Notes under the pieces: model-generated
Seen by the model: only the letters and a program-made list of their open reading frames with translations
Told to the model about the DNA's origin: nothing
Databases searched by the model: none
Part shown: positions 15,628 through 24,307 of the stretch, piece after piece
How the letters are laid out: each line of letters begins with the position of its first letter
Numbering within the stretch: position 1 is the stretch's first letter
Source: an uncultured beta proteobacterium
Lineage (GTDB): Bacteria > Pseudomonadota > Gammaproteobacteria > Burkholderiales > Burkholderiaceae_C
Length of the DNA stretch: 64,000 bases
Assembly (NCBI GenBank): GCA_903938815.1
Contig: CAJAES010000041.1
Span: forward strand, 1 to 64,000
Direction: 5' to 3'
Program-made: the position numbers and the translations under genes

Positions 15628-17055
15628 ATGTCCAGCATCAACTACAGCGAGAAGATCCCCAACAACGTCGATCTGGGCGGCGACCGCACGCTCCAGCGCG
15701 CGCTTGAGCAGTGGCAGCCCAACTTCATCAACTGGTGGGACGACATGGGCCCCGAGGGCTCGACCGACATGGACGTGTACCTGCGTACCGCCGTCAGCGT
15801 CGACCCGCAGGGCTGGGCGCAGTTCGGCCACGTCAAGATGCGCGACTACCGCTGGGGCATCTTCCTGAACCCCGGTGAAGCCGACCGCACCATCCACTTC
15901 GGCGACCACAAGGGCGAGAAGGCCTGGCAGGACGTGCCCGGCGAGCACCGCGCCAACCTGCGCCGCATCATCGTCACGCAGGGCGACACCGAGCCGGCGT
16001 CGGTGGAGCAGCAGCGCCACCTGGGCCTGACCGCGCCCAGCATGTACGACCTGCGCAACCTCTTCCAGATCAACGTCGAGGAAGGCCGCCACCTGTGGGC
16101 GATGGTCTACCTGCTGCACAAGCACTTCGGCCGCGACGGCCGTGAAGAAGCCGAGGCGCTGCTCGAGCGCCGCAGCGGAGACGAGAACAACCCGCGCATC
16201 CTGGGCGCCTTCAACGAAGCCACGCCGGACTGGCTGAGCTTCTTCATGTTCACCTACTTCACCGACCGCGACGGCAAGTACCAGCTCTGCGCGCTGGCCG
16301 AGAGCGCGTTCGACCCGCTGGCCCGCACGACCAAGTTCATGCTGACCGAGGAAGCGCACCACATGTTCGTGGGCGAGTCCGGCATCAGCCGCGTCATCCA
16401 GCGCACCGCGCAGAAGATGAACGAGCTGAAGACCGACGACGTGGGCGTGCTACGTGCCGCCGGCGTCATCGACCTGCCGACCGTGCAGCGCTACATCAAC
16501 TTCCACTTCAGCGTCACGATCGACCTCTTCGGCGCCGATGAATCGAGCAACGCCGCCATCTTCTACAGCTCCGGCTTGAAGGGCCGGTTCGAGGAAGGCA
16601 AGCGCGCCGACGACCATGTACTGAAGGGCCAGACCTACAAGGTCCTGGAGGCCCGCAACGGCCAGCTGGTGGAAAAGGAAGTGCCGATGCTCAACGCGCT
16701 GAACGAAGTGCTGCGCGACGACTACATCAAGGACTCCGTCTCCGGCGTGAACCGCTGGAACAAGGTGCTCGAGAAGGCCGGCATTCCCAACCGCCTGAGC
16801 GTGCCGCACAAGGCCTTCCACCGCAACATCGGCGCGCTGTCGGGCGTCAAGGTTTCGCCGGACGGCCGCGTGGTGTCGGATGCCGAGTGGAAGGCCAACG
16901 TCGACCACTGGCTGCCGAGCGGCGGCGACCGCGCCTTCGTGGCCAGCCTGATGGGCCGCGTGGTCGAGCCGGGCCAGTTCGCGAACTGGATCGCGCCGCC
17001 GGTCATGGGCATCAACCGCCAGCCGGTCGACTTCGAGTACGTGCGCTTCAACTGA
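15628..17055 (+). CDS. boxB: Benzoyl-CoA 2,3-epoxidase oxygenase subunit BoxB
   Basis: A 475-residue diiron oxygenase that inserts one oxygen atom into benzoyl-CoA to form the 2,3-epoxide. Two ExxH ligand motifs are visible: EEGRH at 151-155 and TEEAHH at 240-245, with an additional acidic ligand likely at Glu122. The start at 15628 (MSSINYSEKIPNNVDL) has the preceding AGGAG six bases upstream; the frame is open into boxC but that part is not BoxB-like. Electrons come from BoxA encoded next. Confidence 0.95.
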   Translation: MSSINYSEKIPNNVDLGGDRTLQRALEQWQPNFINWWDDMGPEGSTDMDVYLRTAVSVDPQGWAQFGHVKMRDYRWGIFLNPGEADRTIHFGDHKGEKAWQDVPGEHRANLRRIIVTQGDTEPASVEQQRHLGLTAPSMYDLRNLFQINVEEGRHLWAMVYLLHKHFGRDGREEAEALLERRSGDENNPRILGAFNEATPDWLSFFMFTYFTDRDGKYQLCALAESAFDPLARTTKFMLTEEAHHMFVGESGISRVIQRTAQKMNELKTDDVGVLRAAGVIDLPTVQRYINFHFSVTIDLFGADESSNAAIFYSSGLKGRFEEGKRADDHVLKGQTYKVLEARNGQLVEKEVPMLNALNEVLRDDYIKDSVSGVNRWNKVLEKAGIPNRLSVPHKAFHRNIGALSGVKVSPDGRVVSDAEWKANVDHWLPSGGDRAFVASLMGRVVEPGQFANWIAPPVMGINRQPVDFEYVRFN

Positions 17056-17079
17056 CGCAATCGTCACCGGGGTAAAACA

Positions 17080-17097
17080 GGGGGCCTGCGGGCCCCC
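17080..17097 (+). terminator. Intercistronic hairpin between boxB and boxA
   Basis: GGGGGCC (17080-17086), loop TGCG, GGCCCCC (17091-17097) is a perfect 7-bp G/C stem starting 24 bp after the boxB stop. Only TTC follows, not a U-run, so it may protect the boxCB part of the transcript or attenuate boxA rather than terminate fully. Confidence 0.5.
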
Positions 17098-17128
17098 TTC
17101 GCTCGGGTGAACTACCAGGAGATTCCAC

Positions 17129-18394
17129 ATGGACATGGCCGTCAACGGGCTGCTGAAGCAGCACCTGATCGACCCCGAGATCTGCATCCGCTGCAATACC
17201 TGCGAAGCCACCTGTCCGGTGGGCGCCATCACGCACGACGACACCAACTACGTCGTCGATGCGGGCAAGTGCAACTTCTGCATGGCCTGCATCTCGCCGT
17301 GCCCCACGGGCTCGATCGACAACTGGCGCACGGTGCCGGTGGTGCGCGCCTACACGCTGGACGAACAGCTCGGCTGGGAGGAACTGCCCGCCGAACTGCC
17401 GCCCGGGCAACTGGCGCTGGAAGAGGGTGTCGCGCTGGCCGAGGCCACGCCCGCAGCCGCGCCTGCGGCGGCCGCAGCGGGCATGGACCAGGCCTTCACG
17501 AGCGCCTCCTGGGGCTCGACGCTCCCGCCCTGGTCGGCCGCGCACGCCTACACAAACCTCTACGGCCCGAAGGCGCCCACCACGGCGACCGTGGCGGGCA
17601 ACGTCAGCGTCACCGAGGCGGGGTACGAGAACGACACCCACCACATCGTGCTGGACTTCGGCAGCATGCCGTTCCCGGTGCTGGAAGGCCAGTCGGTCGG
17701 CATCGTGCCGCCGGGCACGGATGCCTCGGGGCGCCCGCACCACGCGCGCCAGTACAGCATCGCCAGCCCGCGCAACGGCGAACGGCCGGGCTACAACAAC
17801 CTCTCCCTGACCGTGAAGCGGGTGCTGCAGGACCACAGCGGCAAGCCCGTGCGGGGCGTGGCGTCCAACTTCCTGTGCGATCTGAAAGTGGGCGACAAGG
17901 TCCAGGTGATCGGCCCCTTCGGCGCCAGCTTCCTGATGCCGAACCACCCGCGCTCCAACCTGGTGATGATCTGCACCGGCACCGGCAGCGCCCCCATGCG
18001 TGCCATGACCGAATGGCGCCGGCGCCTGCGCCAGACGGGCAAGTTCGAGGGCGGCCGCCTGATGCTGTTCTTCGGCGCCCGCACGCCGCAGGAGCTGCCC
18101 TATTTCGGCCCGCTGCAGAGTCTGCCGAAGGACTTCATCGACATCAACCTGGCGTTCTCGCGCCAGCCCGATGCGCCCAAGCGCTACGTGCAGGACCTGA
18201 TCCGCGAACGCGCCGCCGAACTCGCCGCATTGCTGCAGGACCCGAACACCTGCGTCTTCGTCTGCGGCCTGAAGGCCATGGAGGAAGGCGTGCTTCTCGC
18301 GCTGCGCGACGCCGTGCAGGCGGCCGGCGCCTCGTGGGACACTGTCGGCACGGGCCTGAAGAACGAAGGCCGGCTGCACCTGGAGACCTACTGA
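17129..18394 (+). CDS. boxA: Benzoyl-CoA 2,3-epoxidase reductase subunit BoxA
   Basis: A 421-residue iron-sulphur flavoprotein. Two 4Fe-4S ferredoxin motifs lie at the N-terminus ([12 protein letters not shown] and [12 protein letters not shown]). After an Ala-rich linker comes a ferredoxin-NADP reductase-like module with the FAD motif RQYSIASPR and the nucleotide-binding [12 protein letters not shown]. It transfers electrons from NADPH to BoxB. An in-frame second Met (MAVNG) exists two codons in. It follows boxB after a 73-bp gap containing a G/C hairpin; the 3-hydroxyacyl-CoA dehydrogenase starts 2 bp later. Confidence 0.95.
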   Translation: MDMAVNGLLKQHLIDPEICIRCNTCEATCPVGAITHDDTNYVVDAGKCNFCMACISPCPTGSIDNWRTVPVVRAYTLDEQLGWEELPAELPPGQLALEEGVALAEATPAAAPAAAAAGMDQAFTSASWGSTLPPWSAAHAYTNLYGPKAPTTATVAGNVSVTEAGYENDTHHIVLDFGSMPFPVLEGQSVGIVPPGTDASGRPHHARQYSIASPRNGERPGYNNLSLTVKRVLQDHSGKPVRGVASNFLCDLKVGDKVQVIGPFGASFLMPNHPRSNLVMICTGTGSAPMRAMTEWRRRLRQTGKFEGGRLMLFFGARTPQELPYFGPLQSLPKDFIDINLAFSRQPDAPKRYVQDLIRERAAELAALLQDPNTCVFVCGLKAMEEGVLLALRDAVQAAGASWDTVGTGLKNEGRLHLETY

Positions 18395-18395
18395 C

Positions 18396-19889
18396 GTGAC
18401 TATTCCGACGAGCGCCCCGGTCCTCGTGATCGGCGCCGGCATCATGGGCGCCGGCATCGCGCAGGTGGCCGCGCAAAGCGGCCACCCGGTCTTCCTGTTC
18501 GACACCCGCGAGGGCGCTGCCGCCACGGCGCGTGACAAGCTCGGCGCCACGCTGCAATCCCTCGTGGCCAAGGGCCGCCTGGAGGCCGCCGCAGCCGAGG
18601 CCGCGCTGGCGCGCGTGCAGCCGGTGGGCACGCTAGCCGAGGCCGCGTCGGCCGCGCTGGTGGTCGAGGCCATCGTCGAGAACCTCGAGGCCAAGCGCGG
18701 GCTGTTCCGCGAACTCGAAGGCGTGGTCGCGCAGGATGCGGTGCTCGCCACCAACACCTCGTCGATCTCCGTCACCGCCATCGCCAACGGGCTGAAGCAC
18801 CCGGGGCGGCTGGTGGGCATGCACTTCTTCAACCCCGTGCCGCTGATGAAGCTGGTCGAGGTGGTGTCGGGCCTCGCGACCGATTGCGCCGTGGCCGATG
18901 CAGTCTTCAAGCTGGCCCGTGCCTGGGGCAAAGTGCCTGTGCACGCGCGTTCCACTCCCGGATTCATCGTCAACCGCATCGCGCGGCCGTATTACGCCGA
19001 GACGCTGCAACTCCTGCTGGAGCGCGCTGCAGAGCCCGCCGTGCTGGACGCCTGCCTGCGCGCCGCCGGCTTTCGCATGGGCCCGTGCGAGCTGATGGAC
19101 CTGATCGGCCACGACACCAACTTCTCGGTCACCTGCTCGGTGTACGAGGCGAACTTCCAGGACAAGCGCTACGTGCCCTCGCTGGTGCAGCGCGAGATGG
19201 TCGACGGCGGCCTTCTGGGCCGCAAGAGCGGCCAGGGCTTCTACCGCTACGCCGAAGGCGCCGGCGTGCCCGCCTTGACCGCTTTCGAGCCCGCCGCCGC
19301 ACCGGCCGCGCAGGAGGTGGTGCTGCACGGTCAGGGCCCGCTGGCCGACCGCCTGGCCACGGCGCTGTCCGGCCGCAGCTTCGAGCGCGATGCCGGCAGC
19401 GGCTGGACGGGCCTGAGCGTCGACGGCGCCGTGCTGCGCCTGACCGATGGCCGCACGGCCACCGCGCAGGGCGCCGACGTGGCGGTGTTCGACCTGCCGC
19501 TGCACCCGGGCCCGGGCGGGGGCGAGCCGGGCATGGCGCTGGCCTATGCCGTGTCCGACCGCATCAGCCCGGCCTGGGCCGAAGCCGCACCGCTGTGGCT
19601 GCGCGCAGCCGGTTTCCACGCGCAGAAGGTGGCTGATGCGCCGGGCCTGGTGGTGGCGCGCACGATCGCGATGCTGATCAACGAGGCCAGCGACGCCGTG
19701 CACCAGGGCGTGTGCGACGAGGCCGGCGCCGATGCCGCGATGAAGCTCGGCGTCAACTACCCGGCCGGCCCGTTCGAGTGGCTGGCGCGCTGGGATGCAG
19801 CGGCGGTCATCGACCTGCTCGACGCGCTGGATGCCAGCTATCGCGGTGAACGCTACCGCGTCAGCCCGGGCCTGCGCCGCCGCGGCTGA
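18396..19889 (+). CDS. 3-hydroxyacyl-CoA dehydrogenase (PaaH-type, long form)
   Basis: A 497-residue NAD-dependent 3-hydroxyacyl-CoA dehydrogenase with a GTG start immediately after boxA. The Rossmann motif is GAGIMGAGIAQ at residues 12-22; NTSSISVT and GMHFFNPVPLMKLVEVV are the typical active-site blocks. As in the phenylacetate enzyme PaaH, an extra copy of the C-terminal domain follows (GVNYPAGPFEWLARWDA near residue 450). In the box pathway it would oxidise 3-hydroxyadipyl-CoA to 3-oxoadipyl-CoA, the step before thiolysis. Confidence 0.88.
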   Translation: MTIPTSAPVLVIGAGIMGAGIAQVAAQSGHPVFLFDTREGAAATARDKLGATLQSLVAKGRLEAAAAEAALARVQPVGTLAEAASAALVVEAIVENLEAKRGLFRELEGVVAQDAVLATNTSSISVTAIANGLKHPGRLVGMHFFNPVPLMKLVEVVSGLATDCAVADAVFKLARAWGKVPVHARSTPGFIVNRIARPYYAETLQLLLERAAEPAVLDACLRAAGFRMGPCELMDLIGHDTNFSVTCSVYEANFQDKRYVPSLVQREMVDGGLLGRKSGQGFYRYAEGAGVPALTAFEPAAAPAAQEVVLHGQGPLADRLATALSGRSFERDAGSGWTGLSVDGAVLRLTDGRTATAQGADVAVFDLPLHPGPGGGEPGMALAYAVSDRISPAWAEAAPLWLRAAGFHAQKVADAPGLVVARTIAMLINEASDAVHQGVCDEAGADAAMKLGVNYPAGPFEWLARWDAAAVIDLLDALDASYRGERYRVSPGLRRRG

Positions 19890-19934
19890 GCCGGCCCCGC
19901 TTCCGCTACCGAATCCATCCGACAGGAGACGAGA

Positions 19935-21077
19935 TTGGGCCCACTGCAGGGATTGCGCGTGGTCGAGATCGCGAGCATCGGCCCCGGGCCGATGGCCTGC
20001 ATGCTGCTCGCTGACCTGGGCGCCGACGTCGTGCGCGTCGACCGCCTGGAAGCCAGCGGGCTCGGGGTGCCGATGGAGCCGCGCTTCGACGTCAACGCGC
20101 GCGGCCGCCGGTCGGTGGCGCTGGACCTGAAGCAAGCCGCAGGCATCGACGCGGTGCTGCGGCTGGTGGACGGCGCCGACATCCTGGTCGAGGGCTTCCG
20201 GCCTGGCGTCGCCGAACGTCTGGGCCTGGGCCCTGAGGTCTGCCTCTCGCGCAACCCGCGGCTCGTCTACGGCCGCATGACCGGCTTCGGCCAGACGGGC
20301 CCGATGGCCCCCATGGCCGGGCATGACCTGAACTACATCGCGCTCACCGGCGTCCTGGACGCCATCGGCCCTGCAGGCGGCAAACCGGTGCCGCCGCTGA
20401 ACCTGGTGGGCGACTACGGCGGCGGTGCGCTCTACCTGGCCTTCGGCGTGCTGGCCGCGCTGTTCGAGCGCCAGCGCTCCGGGCAGGGGCAGGTGGTGGA
20501 CGCCGCCATGGTGGACGGCGCGGCCTCGCTGGCCGCCATCTTCATGGGCCTGCGGGCCGGCGGGCAGTGGGGCGAGGGCCGGGGTGCGAACCTGCTCGAT
20601 GGCGGCGCGCCCTTCTACGACACCTATGTCTGCGGCGACGGCCGCCACCTGGCCGTGGCGGCGCTGGAGCCCAAGTTCTTTGCCGAACTGGCCGAGCGGC
20701 TGGACCTCGACCGCGCCTTCGTGAAGCGCCAGTACGACCGCCGTTGCTGGCCCGAACTGCGCGTGGCCATCGCCAGCGTGCTGCTGACGAAGCCGCGCGA
20801 TGCCTGGGCCGAGCTGTTCGCCCGGGGCGATGCCTGCGTGGCGCCGGTGCTGAGCTTCGGCGAGGCCGCCGCGCACCCGCACGCCTTGGCACGCGAAGCC
20901 TATGTCGAGATCGACGGTGTCACGCAGCCCGCGCCGGCGCCGCGCTTTTCGCGCACCGCGCCCGGCCGGCCCGGGCCGTCGCCCCAGGTGGGCGCCGACA
21001 CCGACGCGGTGCTGGCCGAGGCCGGTTTCGGCGCCGACGAGATTGCTGCGCTGCGCGCGGCAGGAGCCGCACGATGA
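19935..21077 (+). CDS. CaiB/BaiF family CoA transferase or acyl-CoA racemase
   Basis: A 380-residue member of the class III CoA transferase family, closest in features to alpha-methylacyl-CoA racemase: short (about 380 residues), GLRVVEIASIGPGPMACMLL at the start, NPRLVYGRMTGFGQTGP, the GHDLNYIALTG block and a conserved Asp in VVDAAMVDGAA. It starts with TTG, with AGGAGAC just upstream, 45 bp after the dehydrogenase. In this operon it may exchange CoA between acids or racemise a side chain during breakdown of other aromatic or alicyclic acids. The exact substrate is unknown. Confidence 0.8.
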   Translation: MGPLQGLRVVEIASIGPGPMACMLLADLGADVVRVDRLEASGLGVPMEPRFDVNARGRRSVALDLKQAAGIDAVLRLVDGADILVEGFRPGVAERLGLGPEVCLSRNPRLVYGRMTGFGQTGPMAPMAGHDLNYIALTGVLDAIGPAGGKPVPPLNLVGDYGGGALYLAFGVLAALFERQRSGQGQVVDAAMVDGAASLAAIFMGLRAGGQWGEGRGANLLDGGAPFYDTYVCGDGRHLAVAALEPKFFAELAERLDLDRAFVKRQYDRRCWPELRVAIASVLLTKPRDAWAELFARGDACVAPVLSFGEAAAHPHALAREAYVEIDGVTQPAPAPRFSRTAPGRPGPSPQVGADTDAVLAEAGFGADEIAALRAAGAAR

Positions 21078-22762
21078 CCGGAACGCACCAGACGCCTGCG
21101 GATGCGCGCCGCGCCGCTTCGCTCATGCTGCTTCGCGACGCGGGTGGTGGCGGCCCAGCCGGCCTCGAGGTGCTGATGATGCGCCGCCCCGAACGTGGCG
21201 ACGACCTGCGCAGCGGCGCCTGCGTGTTCCCGGGCGGCGTGCTCGAAGCCGCCGACCGCGCCGCGCACCGCTGGTGCCTGGGCCCGGACGACGCCACCGT
21301 GTCCGCGCAGCTGGGCCTGCCGGCAGGCGAGGGCGGCGGGCTCGACTACATGATCGCGGCCGTGCGCGAGAGCTTCGAGGAAGTGGGCGTGCTGCTCGCC
21401 TGTCGTCCGGACGGCTCGCCGGTGGATCTGGCGCCGCTGGCTGCCGATCTCGCTCCCTGGCGGCTGCGGCTGCATCGCGGCGAGCACGACATCGGCGCGC
21501 TGTGCGAGGCCTTCGACCTGCGGCTCGACCTGCGCGGCCTGCACTACTTCAGCCACTGGCTCACGCCGCCGGGCGTGCCCAAGCGATTCGACACCCGGTT
21601 CTTCGTCGCCCTGGCGCCCGCGGGCCAGCAGGCCGTTGCCGACCGCGCCGAAGCCGTGGAGCTGATGTGGACGCAGCCGGCGGCCGCATTGGCCCGGGAT
21701 TCCGGCTACAAGCTGCTGCCGGTGACCCGCAGCACGCTGCAGGAACTGCAGCGCCACGCGGATGCCGCCTCCGCGCACGCCGAGGCCGCCACCCGGCGCA
21801 ACATCGCGCTCACGATGCCGCGCCGGGGGCAGACGAGCCGTGGCCTGCGCATCGTGCTGCCCTGGGAGCCCGGCTGGGCCGAGCTCGGGCGGCTCGACCC
21901 CGATGGCACCTGGGGCGCCTGGTGCGAGATCGTGCCCGGCACGCCGGTGCGGCTGTCCCCGAGCGTCACCCGCGTCACCGCGCCGAACGCCGGCATGATG
22001 ACCGGCCCGGGCACCAACAGCTACCTCGTGGGCCACCCCGACGGTGGCCCGCTCGCGCTCATCGACCCCGGCCCGGACGACGAGACGCATCGCGCCGCCC
22101 TGATGGCCGCCGCGCCGCGGCCCATCACGCACATCCTGGTCACGCACACGCACGTTGACCACTCGCCCGGCGCGGCGGCGCTGCAGCGCGCGACGGGCGC
22201 CCGCGTGCTGGGCCGCCGCGCGCCGCCACACCCGGGGCAGGACCATGCCTTCGTGCCCGACCACGAGCCCGCCGACGGCGAGGCCCTGGTGCTGGCCGAG
22301 GGCCTCACGCTGCGCGCGCGGCTGACACCGGGGCACGCCTCCAACCACCTGTGCTGGCTGCTCGAGGAGGAGAAGACGCTCTTCACCGGCGACCATGTCA
22401 TGCAGGGCTCCACCGTCGTGATCAATCCGCCCGACGGCGACATGCAGGCCTACCTGGACGCGCTGGCCGGCCTCCTGACGCTCGACCTGGACTGGCTCGC
22501 GCCGGGCCACGGCTTCCTGGTGGCCGGGCCGCACGACGTGGTGCGGGCGCTGATCGCGCACCGGCTGCGGCGCGAGGCCAAGGTGCTGGCGGCCCTGCGG
22601 GCCCACGGGCCGTGCGGCCTGGCGGCGCTGGTGCCCGCGGCCTACGACGACACGCCCGCGCGCTTGCACCCGGTGGCGCAGCGCTCGCTGCTGGCGCATC
22701 TGCTCAAGCTGCAGGCGGACGGCGCCGCCACGGAGCGCGAAGGCGTCTGGTCAGCCAGCTGA
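21074..22762 (+). CDS. NUDIX hydrolase fused to a metallo-beta-lactamase-fold hydrolase
   Basis: A 562-residue two-domain protein. Residues 1-250 are a NUDIX module with the box core RESFEEVGV; in CoA-related members this cuts CoA or other nucleotide diphosphates. From about 290 a metallo-beta-lactamase domain follows, with [11 protein letters not shown] as the HxHxDH metal site, GHASNH and FTGDHV, resembling LACTB2/glyoxalase II-like hydrolases, and a C-terminal winged-helix-like tail. It is coupled to the CoA transferase (four-base overlap). A thioesterase or CoA-recycling role in benzoate metabolism is an inference. Its end overlaps the convergent bpt gene by 12 bp. Confidence 0.85.
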   Translation: MTGTHQTPADARRAASLMLLRDAGGGGPAGLEVLMMRRPERGDDLRSGACVFPGGVLEAADRAAHRWCLGPDDATVSAQLGLPAGEGGGLDYMIAAVRESFEEVGVLLACRPDGSPVDLAPLAADLAPWRLRLHRGEHDIGALCEAFDLRLDLRGLHYFSHWLTPPGVPKRFDTRFFVALAPAGQQAVADRAEAVELMWTQPAAALARDSGYKLLPVTRSTLQELQRHADAASAHAEAATRRNIALTMPRRGQTSRGLRIVLPWEPGWAELGRLDPDGTWGAWCEIVPGTPVRLSPSVTRVTAPNAGMMTGPGTNSYLVGHPDGGPLALIDPGPDDETHRAALMAAAPRPITHILVTHTHVDHSPGAAALQRATGARVLGRRAPPHPGQDHAFVPDHEPADGEALVLAEGLTLRARLTPGHASNHLCWLLEEEKTLFTGDHVMQGSTVVINPPDGDMQAYLDALAGLLTLDLDWLAPGHGFLVAGPHDVVRALIAHRLRREAKVLAALRAHGPCGLAALVPAAYDDTPARLHPVAQRSLLAHLLKLQADGAATEREGVWSAS

Positions 22763-23542
22763 GCAGCCCGCCGGGTCAGGTGGCTGGGCAGGAGGCAGGT
22801 CAGGCGGCGGGGCCACCTGCCACCGTCCGTCGATGAGCAACTCGTGCGGCCGGAACTGCGCCTTGTAGCCCATCTTCGGGCTCTGCTGGATCCAGTAGCC
22901 CAGGTAGACGTAGGTGAGTTTGAGCTGGCGCGTCTGCTCGATCTGCCACATCACGCCGTAGGTGCCGTAGCTGGCGCCTTCCTCGGGCTCGTAGAAGGTG
23001 TAGACGGCCGAGATGCCGTCGTTCAGCACGTCGACGATGGAGACCATCTTCAGCGCGCCGGGCTCGCCGTCGGGGCCGGTCTCGCGGTATTCGACCAGGC
23101 GCGAGTTGACGCGGCTCTGAAGCAGGAACTGCGTGTACTGGTCGACGCTGTCGTGGTCCATGCCGCCGCCGGAGTGGCGGCCCGCCTGATAGCGAAGGTA
23201 GAGCTGGTAGTGCTCGGGCACGAAGCACAGCCGCAGCACGCGGGCGCGCAGGTTGCGGTGCGCCTTCCAGGCGCGGCGCTGGCTGCGCGTGGGCTCGAAG
23301 CCGCCCACCGGAACGCGCATCGGAACGCAAGCCTTGCAGCCGTCGCAGTAGGGTCTGTACGTGAACATGCCGCTGCGCCGGAAACCGGTGGCCACCAGGC
23401 CGGAATAGGCGTCGGCGTGGATCAGGTGGCTGGGCGTCGCGACCTGCGACCGCGCCTGCCTGTCCGGCAGGTAACTGCACGGGTAGGGCGCTGTCGCGTA
23501 GAACTGCAGGGACGAGAGCGGCAGCTCCTTGGGGTGCGTCAC
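22751..23542 (-). CDS. bpt: Aspartate/glutamate leucyltransferase (Bpt, Ate1-like)
   Basis: A 263-residue N-end-rule transferase that moves leucine from Leu-tRNA to proteins with N-terminal Asp or Glu, marking them for ClpAP. The Ate1-type Cys motif is [14 protein letters not shown] near residue 66-79; the C-terminal domain contains [19 protein letters not shown] and YLGYWI. The last 20 residues are a Pro-rich tail. It overlaps aat by four bases, the usual Burkholderiales pairing. Confidence 0.92.
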   Translation of the reverse strand: MTHPKELPLSSLQFYATAPYPCSYLPDRQARSQVATPSHLIHADAYSGLVATGFRRSGMFTYRPYCDGCKACVPMRVPVGGFEPTRSQRRAWKAHRNLRARVLRLCFVPEHYQLYLRYQAGRHSGGGMDHDSVDQYTQFLLQSRVNSRLVEYRETGPDGEPGALKMVSIVDVLNDGISAVYTFYEPEEGASYGTYGVMWQIEQTRQLKLTYVYLGYWIQQSPKMGYKAQFRPHELLIDGRWQVAPPPDLPPAQPPDPAGCSAG

Positions 23543-24303
23543 GAGAGGTTTTCCCCGGGGCCCGCATCGCCCAGCAACAGGCGGGGGTCGAGCAGTGCCC
23601 AGTGCGCAACATCATAGGACCAGTCGGAAATCTCCGGTCTCCCCTGGGCAAGGGAGACGTGGCGCGCGAATTCGGCGCGTGGCACCTCCCGGGCGCCCAT
23701 CGACGCCAGATGCCCGGTGTGCTGCTGGCAGTCGATCCAGTCGACGCCGCGCGCCCGGCACGCCGCCACCAGCGCCGCCAGCGCCAGCTTGGAGGCATCG
23801 GTGCGCCGCGAGAACATCGATTCACCGAACACCATGCGGCCGATCGACACGAAATACAGGCCGCCCACCAGTTCTCCGTCGACCCAGGTCTCGATGCTGT
23901 GCGTGCGCCCGGCCCGGTGCCACGCGCAGTAGGCCGCGATGACGGAGGGCACGATCCAGGTGCCGTCCTGGCCTTCGCGCGGCGTGGCCGAGCAGGCGCC
24001 CATCACGGCTTCGAAGGCATGGTCGAAGCGGATCTCGCAGCCCGGCGTGCGCAGGAAGCGCTGCAGGGTCTTGCGCAGAGATCTCTGAAGCCGGAAGTCG
24101 GCCACCTTCAGCACCATGCGCGGGTCGGGGCTCCACCACAGCACCGGCTGCCCTGCGCTGAACCAGGGGAACAGCCCCAGGCGGTAGGCTTCGTCGAGCC
24201 GCGCGGGTGTCAGAAGGCCGCCGGCGGCGACCAGCCCGGGCACCTCTTCGGCCACGCTGCCCGGGGGGGGCAGCGGCGAGCGCTCGTCGATCCAGTAGAC
24301 CAA
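23539..24303 (-). CDS. aat: Leucyl/phenylalanyl-tRNA--protein transferase
   Basis: A 254-residue Aat enzyme that adds Leu or Phe to proteins with N-terminal Lys or Arg. Landmarks are [24 protein letters not shown], the [16 protein letters not shown] block and [19 protein letters not shown], then [12 protein letters not shown]. It ends in the bpt start codon and begins 4 bp after the S9 peptidase gene, so the three may share a transcript. Confidence 0.95.
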   Translation of the reverse strand: MVYWIDERSPLPPPGSVAEEVPGLVAAGGLLTPARLDEAYRLGLFPWFSAGQPVLWWSPDPRMVLKVADFRLQRSLRKTLQRFLRTPGCEIRFDHAFEAVMGACSATPREGQDGTWIVPSVIAAYCAWHRAGRTHSIETWVDGELVGGLYFVSIGRMVFGESMFSRRTDASKLALAALVAACRARGVDWIDCQQHTGHLASMGAREVPRAEFARHVSLAQGRPEISDWSYDVAHWALLDPRLLLGDAGPGENLS

Positions 24304-24307
24304 GCCT

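Noticed and set aside
17048..22699. Very long open frames antisense to boxA, the 3-hydroxyacyl-CoA dehydrogenase, the CoA transferase and the NUDIX-MBL gene
   Set aside because: Their translations are rich in Arg, Gly, Ala and His with no motif, while the opposite strand carries clear enzyme signatures. High G+C content makes such frames common.
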